NCBI RefSeq assembly: GCF_042652985.1
Contig: NZ_JBHSHQ010000044.1
Location: 1-16,655, forward strand
DNA from: Ruoffia tabacinasalis
GTDB lineage: Bacteria; Bacillota; Bacilli; Lactobacillales; Aerococcaceae
Reading direction: 5' to 3'
DNA length: 16,655 nt
The translations under genes and the position numbers were made by a program. Below, piece after piece: positions 1-6,387 of this stretch. The notes under the pieces were generated by a model. It did no database searches, was not told the DNA's origin, and was given only the letters and a program-made list of their open reading frames with translations. How positions within the stretch are numbered: position 1 is the stretch's first letter; each line of letters opens with the position of its first letter.

Positions 1-90
1 TTCCGTAGAACAGATCCCCTTACACATTTGGTGTGTTTATCTTTGTTCAGTTTTCAATGAGCTTTCGTTGTCCTTTTGTTGAACAACAAC
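1..90 (-). promoter_or_regulatory. 5' leader of an rRNA operon (operon body off the left edge)
   Basis: Read on the minus strand, 41-66 contains a GCTCATTGAAAACTGAAC-like stretch. It resembles the boxA-type antitermination segment (TGCTCTTTGAAAACT) of Bacillota rRNA leaders and 16S-23S spacers. A short hairpin (ACACA at 22-26 with TGTGT at 32-36) follows it. The leader begins at the predicted start of promoter P1 (G opposite base 90) and runs out of the window. The start of 16S rRNA is not present, so the assignment rests on the boxA-like stretch plus the promoter array. An internal rRNA spacer is the alternative, but seven promoters directly upstream favour a leader. Confidence 0.72.
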
Positions 91-96
91 TTTTAC

Positions 97-126
97 AGTT
101 TATCACGTCCGCGAAGTGGATGTCAA
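97..126 (-). promoter_or_regulatory. rRNA promoter P1
   Basis: -35 TTGACA (121-126), 18-bp spacer, extended -10 TGA-TAAACT (97-102), predicted start G at 90. This is the promoter closest to the rRNA leader. Confidence 0.75.
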
Positions 127-192
127 CACTTTTTTAAAAGTATTTTCTCAACTTCATTTCGAAGTGATGTCGTTTGTTTTAACAACTTTTAT

Positions 193-221
193 AGAATATC
201 ACGGTTGTGACTCGAAGTCAA
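193..221 (-). promoter_or_regulatory. rRNA promoter P2
   Basis: -35 TTGACT (216-221), 17-bp spacer, extended -10 TGA-TATTCT (193-198), predicted start G at 186. Confidence 0.75.
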
Positions 222-302
222 CAACTTATTTGAAGATTTTAAATAATTTTTAAATTCATTTAACACTTCGTTGTGATGTTGTCGCTGTTTGACGACTTTC
301 AT

Positions 303-331
303 ATCTTATCATGCGGGCTATATTGTGTCAA
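303..331 (-). promoter_or_regulatory. rRNA promoter P3
   Basis: -35 TTGACA (326-331), 17-bp spacer, extended -10 TGA-TAAGAT (303-308), predicted start G at 296. Confidence 0.75.
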
Positions 332-397
332 CAATATTTTTCACTTTTTTTATCAGCGCTGCCTCGTTTAATCGTTGTCGAAAATGACAACTTTTAT

Positions 398-427
398 ATA
401 GTAACATGTTTGATATGTTAGTGTCAA
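398..427 (-). promoter_or_regulatory. rRNA promoter P4
   Basis: -35 TTGACA (422-427), 18-bp spacer, extended -10 TGT-TACTAT (398-403), predicted start G at 391. An A-rich tract lies directly upstream of the -35. Confidence 0.75.
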
Positions 428-490
428 TCACTTTTTTCACTTTTTATTATTTCTTTTTTAAGTGATGTAATCTCAAATGACAACTTTTAT

Positions 491-519
491 ATCCTATCAT
501 ACTTCGCATAATCTGTAAA
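491..519 (-). promoter_or_regulatory. rRNA promoter P5
   Basis: -35 TTTACA (514-519), 17-bp spacer, extended -10 TGA-TAGGAT (491-496), predicted start G at 484. Confidence 0.7.
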
Positions 520-594
520 GCATTTTTTGAAACAAATTTATAACTCGCTTCAAAAGTTGTAAGCGCTACACATGTTGTAGTAGCAACTTATGTT

Positions 595-623
595 ATAGTA
601 TCATCGACGAATCATTTCGTCAA
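595..623 (-). promoter_or_regulatory. rRNA promoter P6
   Basis: -35 TTGACG (618-623), 17-bp spacer, extended -10 TGA-TACTAT (595-600), predicted start G at 587. Three 11-bp-spaced TGTAAA half-sites lie just upstream at 641-668. Confidence 0.7.
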
Positions 624-640
624 TACTTATTTCGTTTTTT

Positions 641-668
641 TGTAAACTTTATGTAAATTCTATGTAAA
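641..668. promoter_or_regulatory. Triple WalR/PhoP-like direct repeat upstream of rRNA promoter P6
   Basis: On the plus strand TGTAAA occurs at 641-646, 652-657 and 663-668, each pair separated by exactly five bases. This matches the WalR/VicR consensus TGTWAH-N5-TGTWAH. On the minus strand it reads TTTACA-N5-TTTACA-N5-TTTACA, which also fits the PhoP box of B. subtilis (TTHACA repeats, 11-bp period). The block ends 17 bp upstream of the P6 -35 box, a usual position for an upstream activator. Which regulator binds, if any, is inference. Confidence 0.55.
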
Positions 669-720
669 CTTACAAAGTTATCGCCAAACATTGTTACAAC
701 GTCTCGTGACGACAAGAAAT

Positions 721-750
721 AATATACCATGGGTTGCAGTATAGTGTCAA
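721..750 (-). promoter_or_regulatory. rRNA promoter P7 (most upstream)
   Basis: -35 TTGACA (745-750), 18-bp spacer, extended -10 TGG-TATATT (721-726), predicted start G at 713. It lacks the ATAAAAG start-site stretch of P1-P5. An A/T-rich tract lies upstream at 751-770. Confidence 0.72.
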
Positions 751-797
751 CACTATTTATTACTTTATTCATAATTCTTTATTTCTATCTTAGCTTT

Positions 798-848
798 TTA
801 CTTTTGGAATCACTTTCTACTATATAATGTCTGATATTATTGTATAAT
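798..848 (+). promoter_or_regulatory. Probable gshAB promoter region with two TATAAT boxes
   Basis: Two perfect TATAAT hexamers occur at 823-828 and 843-848. Neither has a clear TTGACA partner at 16-18 bp; the nearest weak candidates are at 798-805. The region sits directly ahead of the gshAB ribosome binding site and back-to-back with rRNA promoter P7. Confidence 0.45.
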
Positions 849-857
849 GTATTATAC
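842..857. promoter_or_regulatory. Palindrome over the gshAB -10 region, operator candidate
   Basis: GTATAATGTATTATAC is a perfect 7-2-7 inverted repeat covering the second TATAAT box. Its arms resemble those of Fur/PerR-family boxes (7-1-7, TTATAAT/ATTATAA), but the centre is one base longer. The assignment to that family is only a suggestion. Confidence 0.4.
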
Positions 858-880
858 TCTTAATTCAAAGGAGGATTATA

Positions 881-3160
881 GTGAAGATACAAGAGAGTTA
901 CTTTAAACTCGATCAAGTTCCTGGCCTATGGCGTAGTACAGTTGGACTTGAGCGAGAATCTTTACGCGTGAACCATGAAGGGAATATATCTAAGCACCTT
1001 CATTCTTCTGAGTGGGGAACACGTAAACAACAACCTTATATACAAACTGACTTTGGAGAAAGTCAATTAGAATTAATCACGCCCCCTACTGAGTCTATCA
1101 GTGAACTGCAAGATTGGTTAAGCTCCTTCCATCAAATCGTCGCAACGACGAATGAAGAGAACGGAGACTTATTATGGCCGTTTAGTACACCGGTAATTAT
1201 CCCAGAGAATACTGAGGATATTAAGATTGCTCAGTTAGAGAAGATTGAAGAGTATAATTACCGGGCATTTCTAGCCGAATTATATGGTAAGCATGTTCAA
1301 TTAATTTCTGGAATTCATTATAACTTCCAGATTAATCCTGATACCGAACATGATTCATTTGAAGCTCAGTCTGATTATGACGATGAATTGCAATTCAATA
1401 ATAAGATTTATATGCATTTAGCTAGAAATTATTTCCGCTATCGTTGGTTACTAACTTATCTCATAGGTGCTTCACCTTTTGTTGCTCCTAACTATGCGAC
1501 AAACTTATATGGTAAACCTCATGCAGAGAGAATGCGTTCAATTAGACAAAGTCGTTATGGTTATCAGAACAAAGAGTCTGTTGTGATGAACTATGATTCT
1601 TTAGAAGACTTTGTTACTTCTATAGAAGATGCCATTGATTCTGGTGCTCTTTCTTTAGAGAAAGAATTGTACCGTGATGTTCGTCTCCGTGGAGGAGCGA
1701 ATGCCCGAGAACTTTTAGATAAAGGAATTAGTTATCTTGAATTTCGTAACATCGATTTGAATCCTTATCATCCTCATGGGATTGATGATGAAACAATCGC
1801 ATTGGTTCGTCTTTTTTTAATTACACTTTTATTTATCCCAGATGTAAAATACGACACTGAGATCGTAAAAGGAACTCAGATGAATTATGCAACTTCAGAA
1901 GCGGACGCTTTAGATGCTCCAATGGACATAGATGAAGCTAAATGGTTAGTCACTGCTATGCGCGAAGTTGCCGATCAATTATCTAACACAGATAATGTCT
2001 CTTCTATAGTAGATAAAGTTGAAGCTTCACTTGAAGATCCTTCATTAACTTTAGCTGGACGCATTGTTGAAGAAGCAACTGACTATGATAGTTTCCTTGA
2101 GATGGGCTTACGCCTTGCCAAAGAACATCAAGAAGTTTACTTAGATAAACCATACTTATTACATGGCTTTGAAAATCTCGAATTATCAACACAAGATGTG
2201 CTTAAAGAAGCAATTAAAACGGGTATTAAAGTAAGAATCATTGACGGTGAGGAAAATGTGATCGAATTATCTTTCCAAGGACAAACTGAATACGTTAAAA
2301 GTGCAAATATGACTCGACTTGATTCTTTAATCAGTTATTTCTTAATGGAAAATAAAGTCGCAACAAAAGTCTTACTCGATGATGCTGGTCTTAAAGTCCC
2401 TTCAGGAACATCATTTAGTAACATTGAAGATGCGAAAGCATACTACACTTCCCTACCGGATAAAGCTATTGTAGTAAAACCTAAGAATACAAATTACGGT
2501 TTAGGTATTACAATCTTCAGAGGTAAACCGGGTGAAGAAGATTATATTGATGCTTTAAACTTTGCCTATAAGGAAGATCATACGGTTTTAGTTGAGGAGT
2601 ATATAGAAGGAACTGAATTACGCTTCTATATTCAAAATAACCAAACCATGGCAATAGTTGAACGTCGCCCAGCTCATGTCATTGGAGACGGAGTGTCTAC
2701 CATTGGCGAGTTAATTGATGAAGTGAACAAAAATCCACTACGTGGACGCGATCATAAAGCACCTTTAACAATCATTGAAAAAGGTGAAATTGAGACACTT
2801 CAATTAAAAAACTATGGATATACTTTTGATTCTATACCAGAAGATGGTAAGACAGTATACTTACGAGAGAACAGTAATGTGTCGACCGGTGGAGTTTCAA
2901 TTGACCGTACCGATGATACGCATGAAGGTTATAAGAAGATTGCTGAAAAAGCTTCTCAATTACTTGAAGCAAACTTCTGTGGTGTAGATATCATTATTGA
3001 AGATTACACTAAAGAACCTACTCAGGATAATTACGGTATTATCGAAGCAAACTTTAATCCGATGATTGCGATTCACCGCTTCCCAGGCGAAGGAACACCT
3101 CGTCTTTTAGGAAAAGCAATGTTAAATCAATTATTCCCTGACGTTTATAATAGAGGGTAA
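881..3160 (+). CDS. gshAB: Bifunctional glutamate-cysteine ligase / glutathione synthetase (GshAB, GshF)
   Basis: This cytosolic fusion enzyme makes glutathione in two ATP-dependent steps: Glu + Cys to gamma-glutamylcysteine, then addition of Gly. The 759-aa length is normal for the fusion. Residues 1 to about 430 form the ligase half, with VGLERESLRV (21-30) and the conserved tract around ATNLYGKPHAERMRS. After a linker, the C-terminal half is an ATP-grasp domain related to D-Ala-D-Ala ligase: VVKPKN near 531, VEEYIEGTELRF near 571 and the metal-site stretch IEANFNPM near 721. The start is GTG at 881, set by AAAGGAGG (867-874) six bases upstream; no better ATG lies nearby. The gene appears monocistronic, with a terminator at 3211-3251. 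An operator-like palindrome overlaps its -10 region. Confidence 0.97.
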   Translation: MKIQESYFKLDQVPGLWRSTVGLERESLRVNHEGNISKHLHSSEWGTRKQQPYIQTDFGESQLELITPPTESISELQDWLSSFHQIVATTNEENGDLLWPFSTPVIIPENTEDIKIAQLEKIEEYNYRAFLAELYGKHVQLISGIHYNFQINPDTEHDSFEAQSDYDDELQFNNKIYMHLARNYFRYRWLLTYLIGASPFVAPNYATNLYGKPHAERMRSIRQSRYGYQNKESVVMNYDSLEDFVTSIEDAIDSGALSLEKELYRDVRLRGGANARELLDKGISYLEFRNIDLNPYHPHGIDDETIALVRLFLITLLFIPDVKYDTEIVKGTQMNYATSEADALDAPMDIDEAKWLVTAMREVADQLSNTDNVSSIVDKVEASLEDPSLTLAGRIVEEATDYDSFLEMGLRLAKEHQEVYLDKPYLLHGFENLELSTQDVLKEAIKTGIKVRIIDGEENVIELSFQGQTEYVKSANMTRLDSLISYFLMENKVATKVLLDDAGLKVPSGTSFSNIEDAKAYYTSLPDKAIVVKPKNTNYGLGITIFRGKPGEEDYIDALNFAYKEDHTVLVEEYIEGTELRFYIQNNQTMAIVERRPAHVIGDGVSTIGELIDEVNKNPLRGRDHKAPLTIIEKGEIETLQLKNYGYTFDSIPEDGKTVYLRENSNVSTGGVSIDRTDDTHEGYKKIAEKASQLLEANFCGVDIIIEDYTKEPTQDNYGIIEANFNPMIAIHRFPGEGTPRLLGKAMLNQLFPDVYNRG

Positions 3161-3175
3161 TATTACAGTCGTACA

Positions 3176-3192
3176 TTTACACAAACTTTACA
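3176..3192. promoter_or_regulatory. WalR/PhoP-like box upstream of the small secreted-protein gene
   Basis: TTTACA at 3176-3181 and TTTACA at 3187-3192 are separated by five bases. The minus strand reads TGTAAA-N5-TGTAAA, an exact match to the WalR/VicR consensus. The box ends nine bases before the -35 of the promoter at 3202-3230, placing it near -45 to -61 relative to the predicted start. Confidence 0.5.
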
Positions 3193-3201
3193 ATTCCTTT
3201 A

Positions 3202-3230
3202 TTGGAGCTAATGCTTCACTGACGTATAAT
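3202..3230 (+). promoter_or_regulatory. Promoter of the small secreted-protein gene, nested in a terminator
   Basis: -35 TTGGAG (3202-3207), 17-bp spacer and a perfect -10 TATAAT (3225-3230). The -10 box lies in the loop of the upstream gene's terminator hairpin. The predicted start near 3237 falls in the right arm, so transcripts from this promoter cannot form the hairpin. Confidence 0.65.
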
Positions 3231-3251
3231 AGCGTTAGTGAAGTATTTTTT
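3211..3251 (+). terminator. Rho-independent terminator of gshAB
   Basis: A 14-bp stem (3211-3224 with 3233-3246, two G-U pairs in RNA) and an 8-base loop are followed by a T tract through 3251. It terminates gshAB and overlaps the promoter of the next gene. Confidence 0.85.
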
Positions 3252-3268
3252 ATAAAGGAGCAGATTGG

Positions 3269-4114
3269 ATGATGAAGTATTTGAAATATGTCGTAATCGT
3301 ATCACTAAGTCTCACTGGCTTAAGTGGAGCTACACCTGTTTTTGCAGAAGACGTTAAGTCTTTAGCAGAAGAAGAAAATAGTGTTTTCGTTGATGCTATG
3401 CTTAACGAAGAAGTTTATTCAGTAGAGAAATTACATGAAACCTTTGGAGAGCCTAGCTCAGAAGAAGAACTTGATGATTCTACTTCGCGTCAATTTTTCA
3501 ATTTAGAAAGAGAAGATGAAGCGACAAGTTTAGAAGTGATCGCAGATATCTCAACTGAAGAAGACGAAGAAGTGATTAATCTGACATTTAACATCGATTT
3601 CGAAGATGTAGTATATGAAGATTCGGATGCTTTTTCCGATACCTACTCTGAATTAGTTGATTATGCTTTAGAGTTGTACAAAGAAGGAACCGTGATTGAA
3701 AGAAAACAAGTGGTTGAAACGTTGGGTGATCCAACTACAATTTCTTTGGCCGGATCTTATGAATTATTAGTATATTCAGTTGGTGATAGTGATTCAAGTA
3801 CTGATTACATCGTTGTGTTATTAGATGATAAAGTTTATGCTTTAAATGAACATTCGGATACCGATGGTAATCTTGAGAAAGACTTCGACATCACACCGTC
3901 TCAATTGAATCAACTTTCACACACGAGTGGAGTAACTTATAACGAAATGGTTGATCAAATTGGACAACCAGATAGTATCTATCATGACTTCCCTAACTCT
4001 GTTATAACTTACGTTTGGTATTCAGATACCGATGAAGATTTCTCAGAAATCAGTTATATCACAGACTTCCGTGATATTATGGTTGGTATTGGTCATCAAT
4101 TACAAGGTGAATAA
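3269..4114 (+). CDS. Secreted acidic protein with three related segments, function unknown
   Basis: This 281-aa protein begins with a signal peptide (MMKYLKYVVIVSLSLTGLSG, likely cleaved after VFA near residue 26). No membrane anchor, lipobox or sorting signal is visible, so it is probably released. The mature part is rich in Asp and Glu. Three segments start near residues 53, 144 and 223, each with a short helix, a Gly-x-Pro turn (FGEPSS, LGDPTT, IGQPDS) and a beta-rich stretch; the last contains the aromatic tract VITYVWYS. This pattern recalls the SmpA/BLIP-like fold found in secreted Gram-positive proteins; that fold call is my inference. The start has AAAGGAG (3254-3260) eight bases ahead. 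It shares the pattern with the 14718-16493 protein and carries a WalR-like box upstream. Confidence 0.8.
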   Translation: MMKYLKYVVIVSLSLTGLSGATPVFAEDVKSLAEEENSVFVDAMLNEEVYSVEKLHETFGEPSSEEELDDSTSRQFFNLEREDEATSLEVIADISTEEDEEVINLTFNIDFEDVVYEDSDAFSDTYSELVDYALELYKEGTVIERKQVVETLGDPTTISLAGSYELLVYSVGDSDSSTDYIVVLLDDKVYALNEHSDTDGNLEKDFDITPSQLNQLSHTSGVTYNEMVDQIGQPDSIYHDFPNSVITYVWYSDTDEDFSEISYITDFRDIMVGIGHQLQGE

Positions 4115-4122
4115 TTAAAAAT

Positions 4123-4160
4123 AGCCCCGCTGATTTGTTATAACGCAAATCAGCGGGGCT
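4123..4160. terminator. Bidirectional terminator between convergent genes
   Basis: A perfect 15-bp stem (4123-4137 with 4146-4160) closes an 8-base loop, with an A-rich left flank and a T-rich right flank. It can end both the secreted-protein transcript and the leftward lplA transcript. Confidence 0.9.
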
Positions 4161-4172
4161 TTCTTTATGTTT

Positions 4173-5180
4173 TTATGCGAAGATTAAGTTAACAATCTCT
4201 TCTAAAGTCGTATTTCCAAAATATTTATTCACATCAACATCAGCTAAAGCTTCTGTCACTGCTTGGCGTTCATATCTTACGCCATTTAATTTCTCTTCAA
4301 CATCTTTAATATTACCTAAACCAAAGAAGTCTCCATAAATACGTGCATCTTCAATGACACCTTGCTTCACGTTAAAGCGAATATCAACAAAACCGAATGG
4401 GAATTTATGACTTTGCTCAAAATCAAAGTCCGGTGATTTACCGTAATTCCATTCCCAATTCCCCATACGTTCTTCACGTAGTTTATAAACGCCTTCCCAA
4501 ATCTCATCTGTTAATTTAAGTTCTGGGACATCTTCACGTTTATCCACTCCAAAGATTTCTAAAAGAATTAAATCTCTAAACTCTTCTGTAGATAAATCAC
4601 GGTATTTTTCATCAACGTAAGGTTTGATATTTGTGACACGTGAGCGTACAGACTTAATTCCTTTTGATTCAATTTTAGCTTTTCTTGGTTTTAATACATT
4701 ATTAGTCTCGTCTAAGTCTGAATCAAATAAAATAGTTCCGTGAGCTGTCATTCGACCGTCTTTAGCGTACATAGCATTTCCAGAGAATTTCTTCCCATCA
4801 ATAAGTAGGTCATTACGCCCTTCTAAAGCTGCTTCCGTTGCTCCCATCTTATGTAGAGCGTCGATGATGGGTTCCGTCACACTCTTGAAGTCGCGGAAAG
4901 TTCCATCATCATCTTTAATAAAGCAGAAACAAAAGTTTCCTAGATCATGATATACGGCCCCGCCACCAGACATACGACGAACAACTTGCACATTATGTTC
5001 GTCAACATACGATTGGTTAATTTCTTCCGTCGTATTTTGATTACGTCCAACGATAATTGAAGGTTCATTAATATAGAATAGCAGAATCGGTTCGTCAACT
5101 AGACGATTTTCTACTAAATAAGTTTCTAGTGCAATATTCAGGCTGGCATCATAATTATTACCATTATCCACAAAAATCAT
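4173..5180 (-). CDS. lplA: Lipoate-protein ligase A
   Basis: The enzyme activates free lipoate with ATP to lipoyl-AMP and transfers it to lysines of lipoyl domains in 2-oxoacid dehydrogenase complexes or GcvH. The 335-aa length is typical of the LplA/LplJ class. Visible marks are the N-terminal DNGNNYDASLNIALE, the lipoate/AMP-binding loop RRMSGGGAVYHD near 68-79, the lysine motif KKFSGNAM followed by HGTILFDSDL, and a C-terminal accessory domain. The start is an ATG with AGAGGA (5189-5194) eight bases upstream. It lies 18 bp downstream of the aminopeptidase gene with no terminator between, so the two are probably one operon. Transcription should end at the 4123-4160 hairpin. Confidence 0.95.
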   Translation of the reverse strand: MIFVDNGNNYDASLNIALETYLVENRLVDEPILLFYINEPSIIVGRNQNTTEEINQSYVDEHNVQVVRRMSGGGAVYHDLGNFCFCFIKDDDGTFRDFKSVTEPIIDALHKMGATEAALEGRNDLLIDGKKFSGNAMYAKDGRMTAHGTILFDSDLDETNNVLKPRKAKIESKGIKSVRSRVTNIKPYVDEKYRDLSTEEFRDLILLEIFGVDKREDVPELKLTDEIWEGVYKLREERMGNWEWNYGKSPDFDFEQSHKFPFGFVDIRFNVKQGVIEDARIYGDFFGLGNIKDVEEKLNGVRYERQAVTEALADVDVNKYFGNTTLEEIVNLIFA

Positions 5181-5198
5181 AGTTGTTATCCTCTTTCT

Positions 5199-6281
5199 CT
5201 AAACATTTTCTTTAATTGTCGCAACAGTTTCTGTATTTAACTCATCTAAAATTGCTGTCACTAAGCGTACAGTGTTTTTGAAGTCATCTTCATGAATGAC
5301 TGAAGTAGTTGAATGTAAGTAGCGAACCGGAACCGTAATCGCGATGGATGGAATACCTGCTTGAGCTGTATGAATCGATCCAGCGTCTGTTCCTCCACCT
5401 GGAATAAATGTATATTGGAATGGAATGTCATGTTTTTCAGCAATGTTTACGACAAAGTCACGTAAACCTTTGTGAGAAATCATCGACGCGTCAAAGACAA
5501 TAACTTGTGGCCCTTTTCCTAATTCACTATCCGCTTCTGCTTTAGTCATGCCTGGCGTATCACCTGCAGTACCTGTATCTAAGGCGATCGCGATATCTGG
5601 TTGAACTAAGTTCGCAGCTACTTTAGCACCACGCAAGCCAACTTCCTCTTGAACATTCGCCCCAGAATAAAGTACTGTTTGATGGCCTTTTTCTTTGGCG
5701 TGTTTTAAGACTTCTACTGCTACCGCCACGCCAATTCGGTTGTCCCATGCTTTCCCTAGTAGGAATGGTGTGTCGTTTAGGCGACGAGTTTTAATTAATG
5801 GTGTAATCATGTCACCAGGACGGATGCCCATTTTTTCAATGTCTTCTTTTGATTGTCCTCCAACATCGATAAAGATATCTTTCATGTCGATTGGTTTTTT
5901 ACGCGCTTCTGCTGTCAATACGTGAGGTGGTTTTGACCCAGTAACCCCTTCGATTTCTTTACCATCTCTTGTTGTAATAACAACTTCTTGTGCGAGAACA
6001 ACTTGACTCCACCAGCCACCGATCGTAACGAATTTGATGAATCCTTTATCAGTGATTTCACTCACCATAAAACCAACCTCATCCATGTGAGCTGCCATTA
6101 ATACTTTAGGACCCGCTTCGTTACCAGTGTGTTTACCGAAGATACCTCCTAAACCATCTTGAACGAATTCGTCCACATAAGATTCCGTTTCTTTCTTGAA
6201 AAGTTCACGGACTTGCGTTTCATTTCCGGCAATCCCGTTTACTTCTGTTAAGTTTACTAATAATTCTTTGTTTAATTCCAT
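5199..6281 (-). CDS. pepA: M42-family metallo-aminopeptidase (glutamyl aminopeptidase PepA/YsdC/CelM type)
   Basis: This 360-aa cytosolic enzyme removes N-terminal residues from peptides; family members form dodecameric tetrahedral particles. The expected two-metal site is complete: His in AHMDEVGF near 64, bridging Asp in WDNRIG near 180, the catalytic Glu pair in VQEEVG near 210, Asp in LDTGTAGD near 234 and the last His in RYLHS near 323. GGGTDAGS near 298 is also typical. The start has AGAAAGGA (6291-6298) nine bases upstream. It is the first gene of a probable operon with lplA. M42 families differ in specificity (acidic, hydrophobic or lysine residues), so the substrate and the name pepA are less certain than the family. 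Confidence 0.9.
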   Translation of the reverse strand: MELNKELLVNLTEVNGIAGNETQVRELFKKETESYVDEFVQDGLGGIFGKHTGNEAGPKVLMAAHMDEVGFMVSEITDKGFIKFVTIGGWWSQVVLAQEVVITTRDGKEIEGVTGSKPPHVLTAEARKKPIDMKDIFIDVGGQSKEDIEKMGIRPGDMITPLIKTRRLNDTPFLLGKAWDNRIGVAVAVEVLKHAKEKGHQTVLYSGANVQEEVGLRGAKVAANLVQPDIAIALDTGTAGDTPGMTKAEADSELGKGPQVIVFDASMISHKGLRDFVVNIAEKHDIPFQYTFIPGGGTDAGSIHTAQAGIPSIAITVPVRYLHSTTSVIHEDDFKNTVRLVTAILDELNTETVATIKENV

Positions 6282-6387
6282 ACATTCATTTCCTTTCTGA
6301 CTTTCTTCATTACTGAGTATTTTAACACATTTTCATTATAAATAGTGATTATAACACTTAATAATTTGTTATTTCCTATATAAAGGT

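Larger units (their letters stand above)
84..750 (-). repeat. Array of seven tandem leftward rRNA-type promoters
   Basis: Seven units about 92-127 bp apart each contain, on the minus strand, a TTGACA-like -35, a 17-18 bp spacer, an extended -10 (TGn then TAnnnT) and a G 7-8 bases further on. P1-P5 also share the stretch ATAAAAGTTGTC (with small changes) around the start site, and most units have an A/T-rich tract upstream of the -35. The -35 boxes lie at 121, 216, 326, 422, 514, 618 and 745. Initiation with G is the rule for B. subtilis rRNA promoters, where it makes them respond to GTP and hence to (p)ppGpp. No gene is present in this stretch. Confidence 0.85.

Noticed and set aside
84..750. 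Periodic short repeats that might be a CRISPR array
   Set aside because: The repeated words are degenerate promoter elements (-35, TGn -10, start region) rather than identical 24-40 bp repeats, and spacing varies from 92 to 127 bp.
6300..6387. TATAAT-like boxes upstream of the M42 aminopeptidase gene (6335-6340, 6348-6353)
   Set aside because: Neither has an acceptable -35 partner or TGn extension; a promoter is likely somewhere here but I could not place it.
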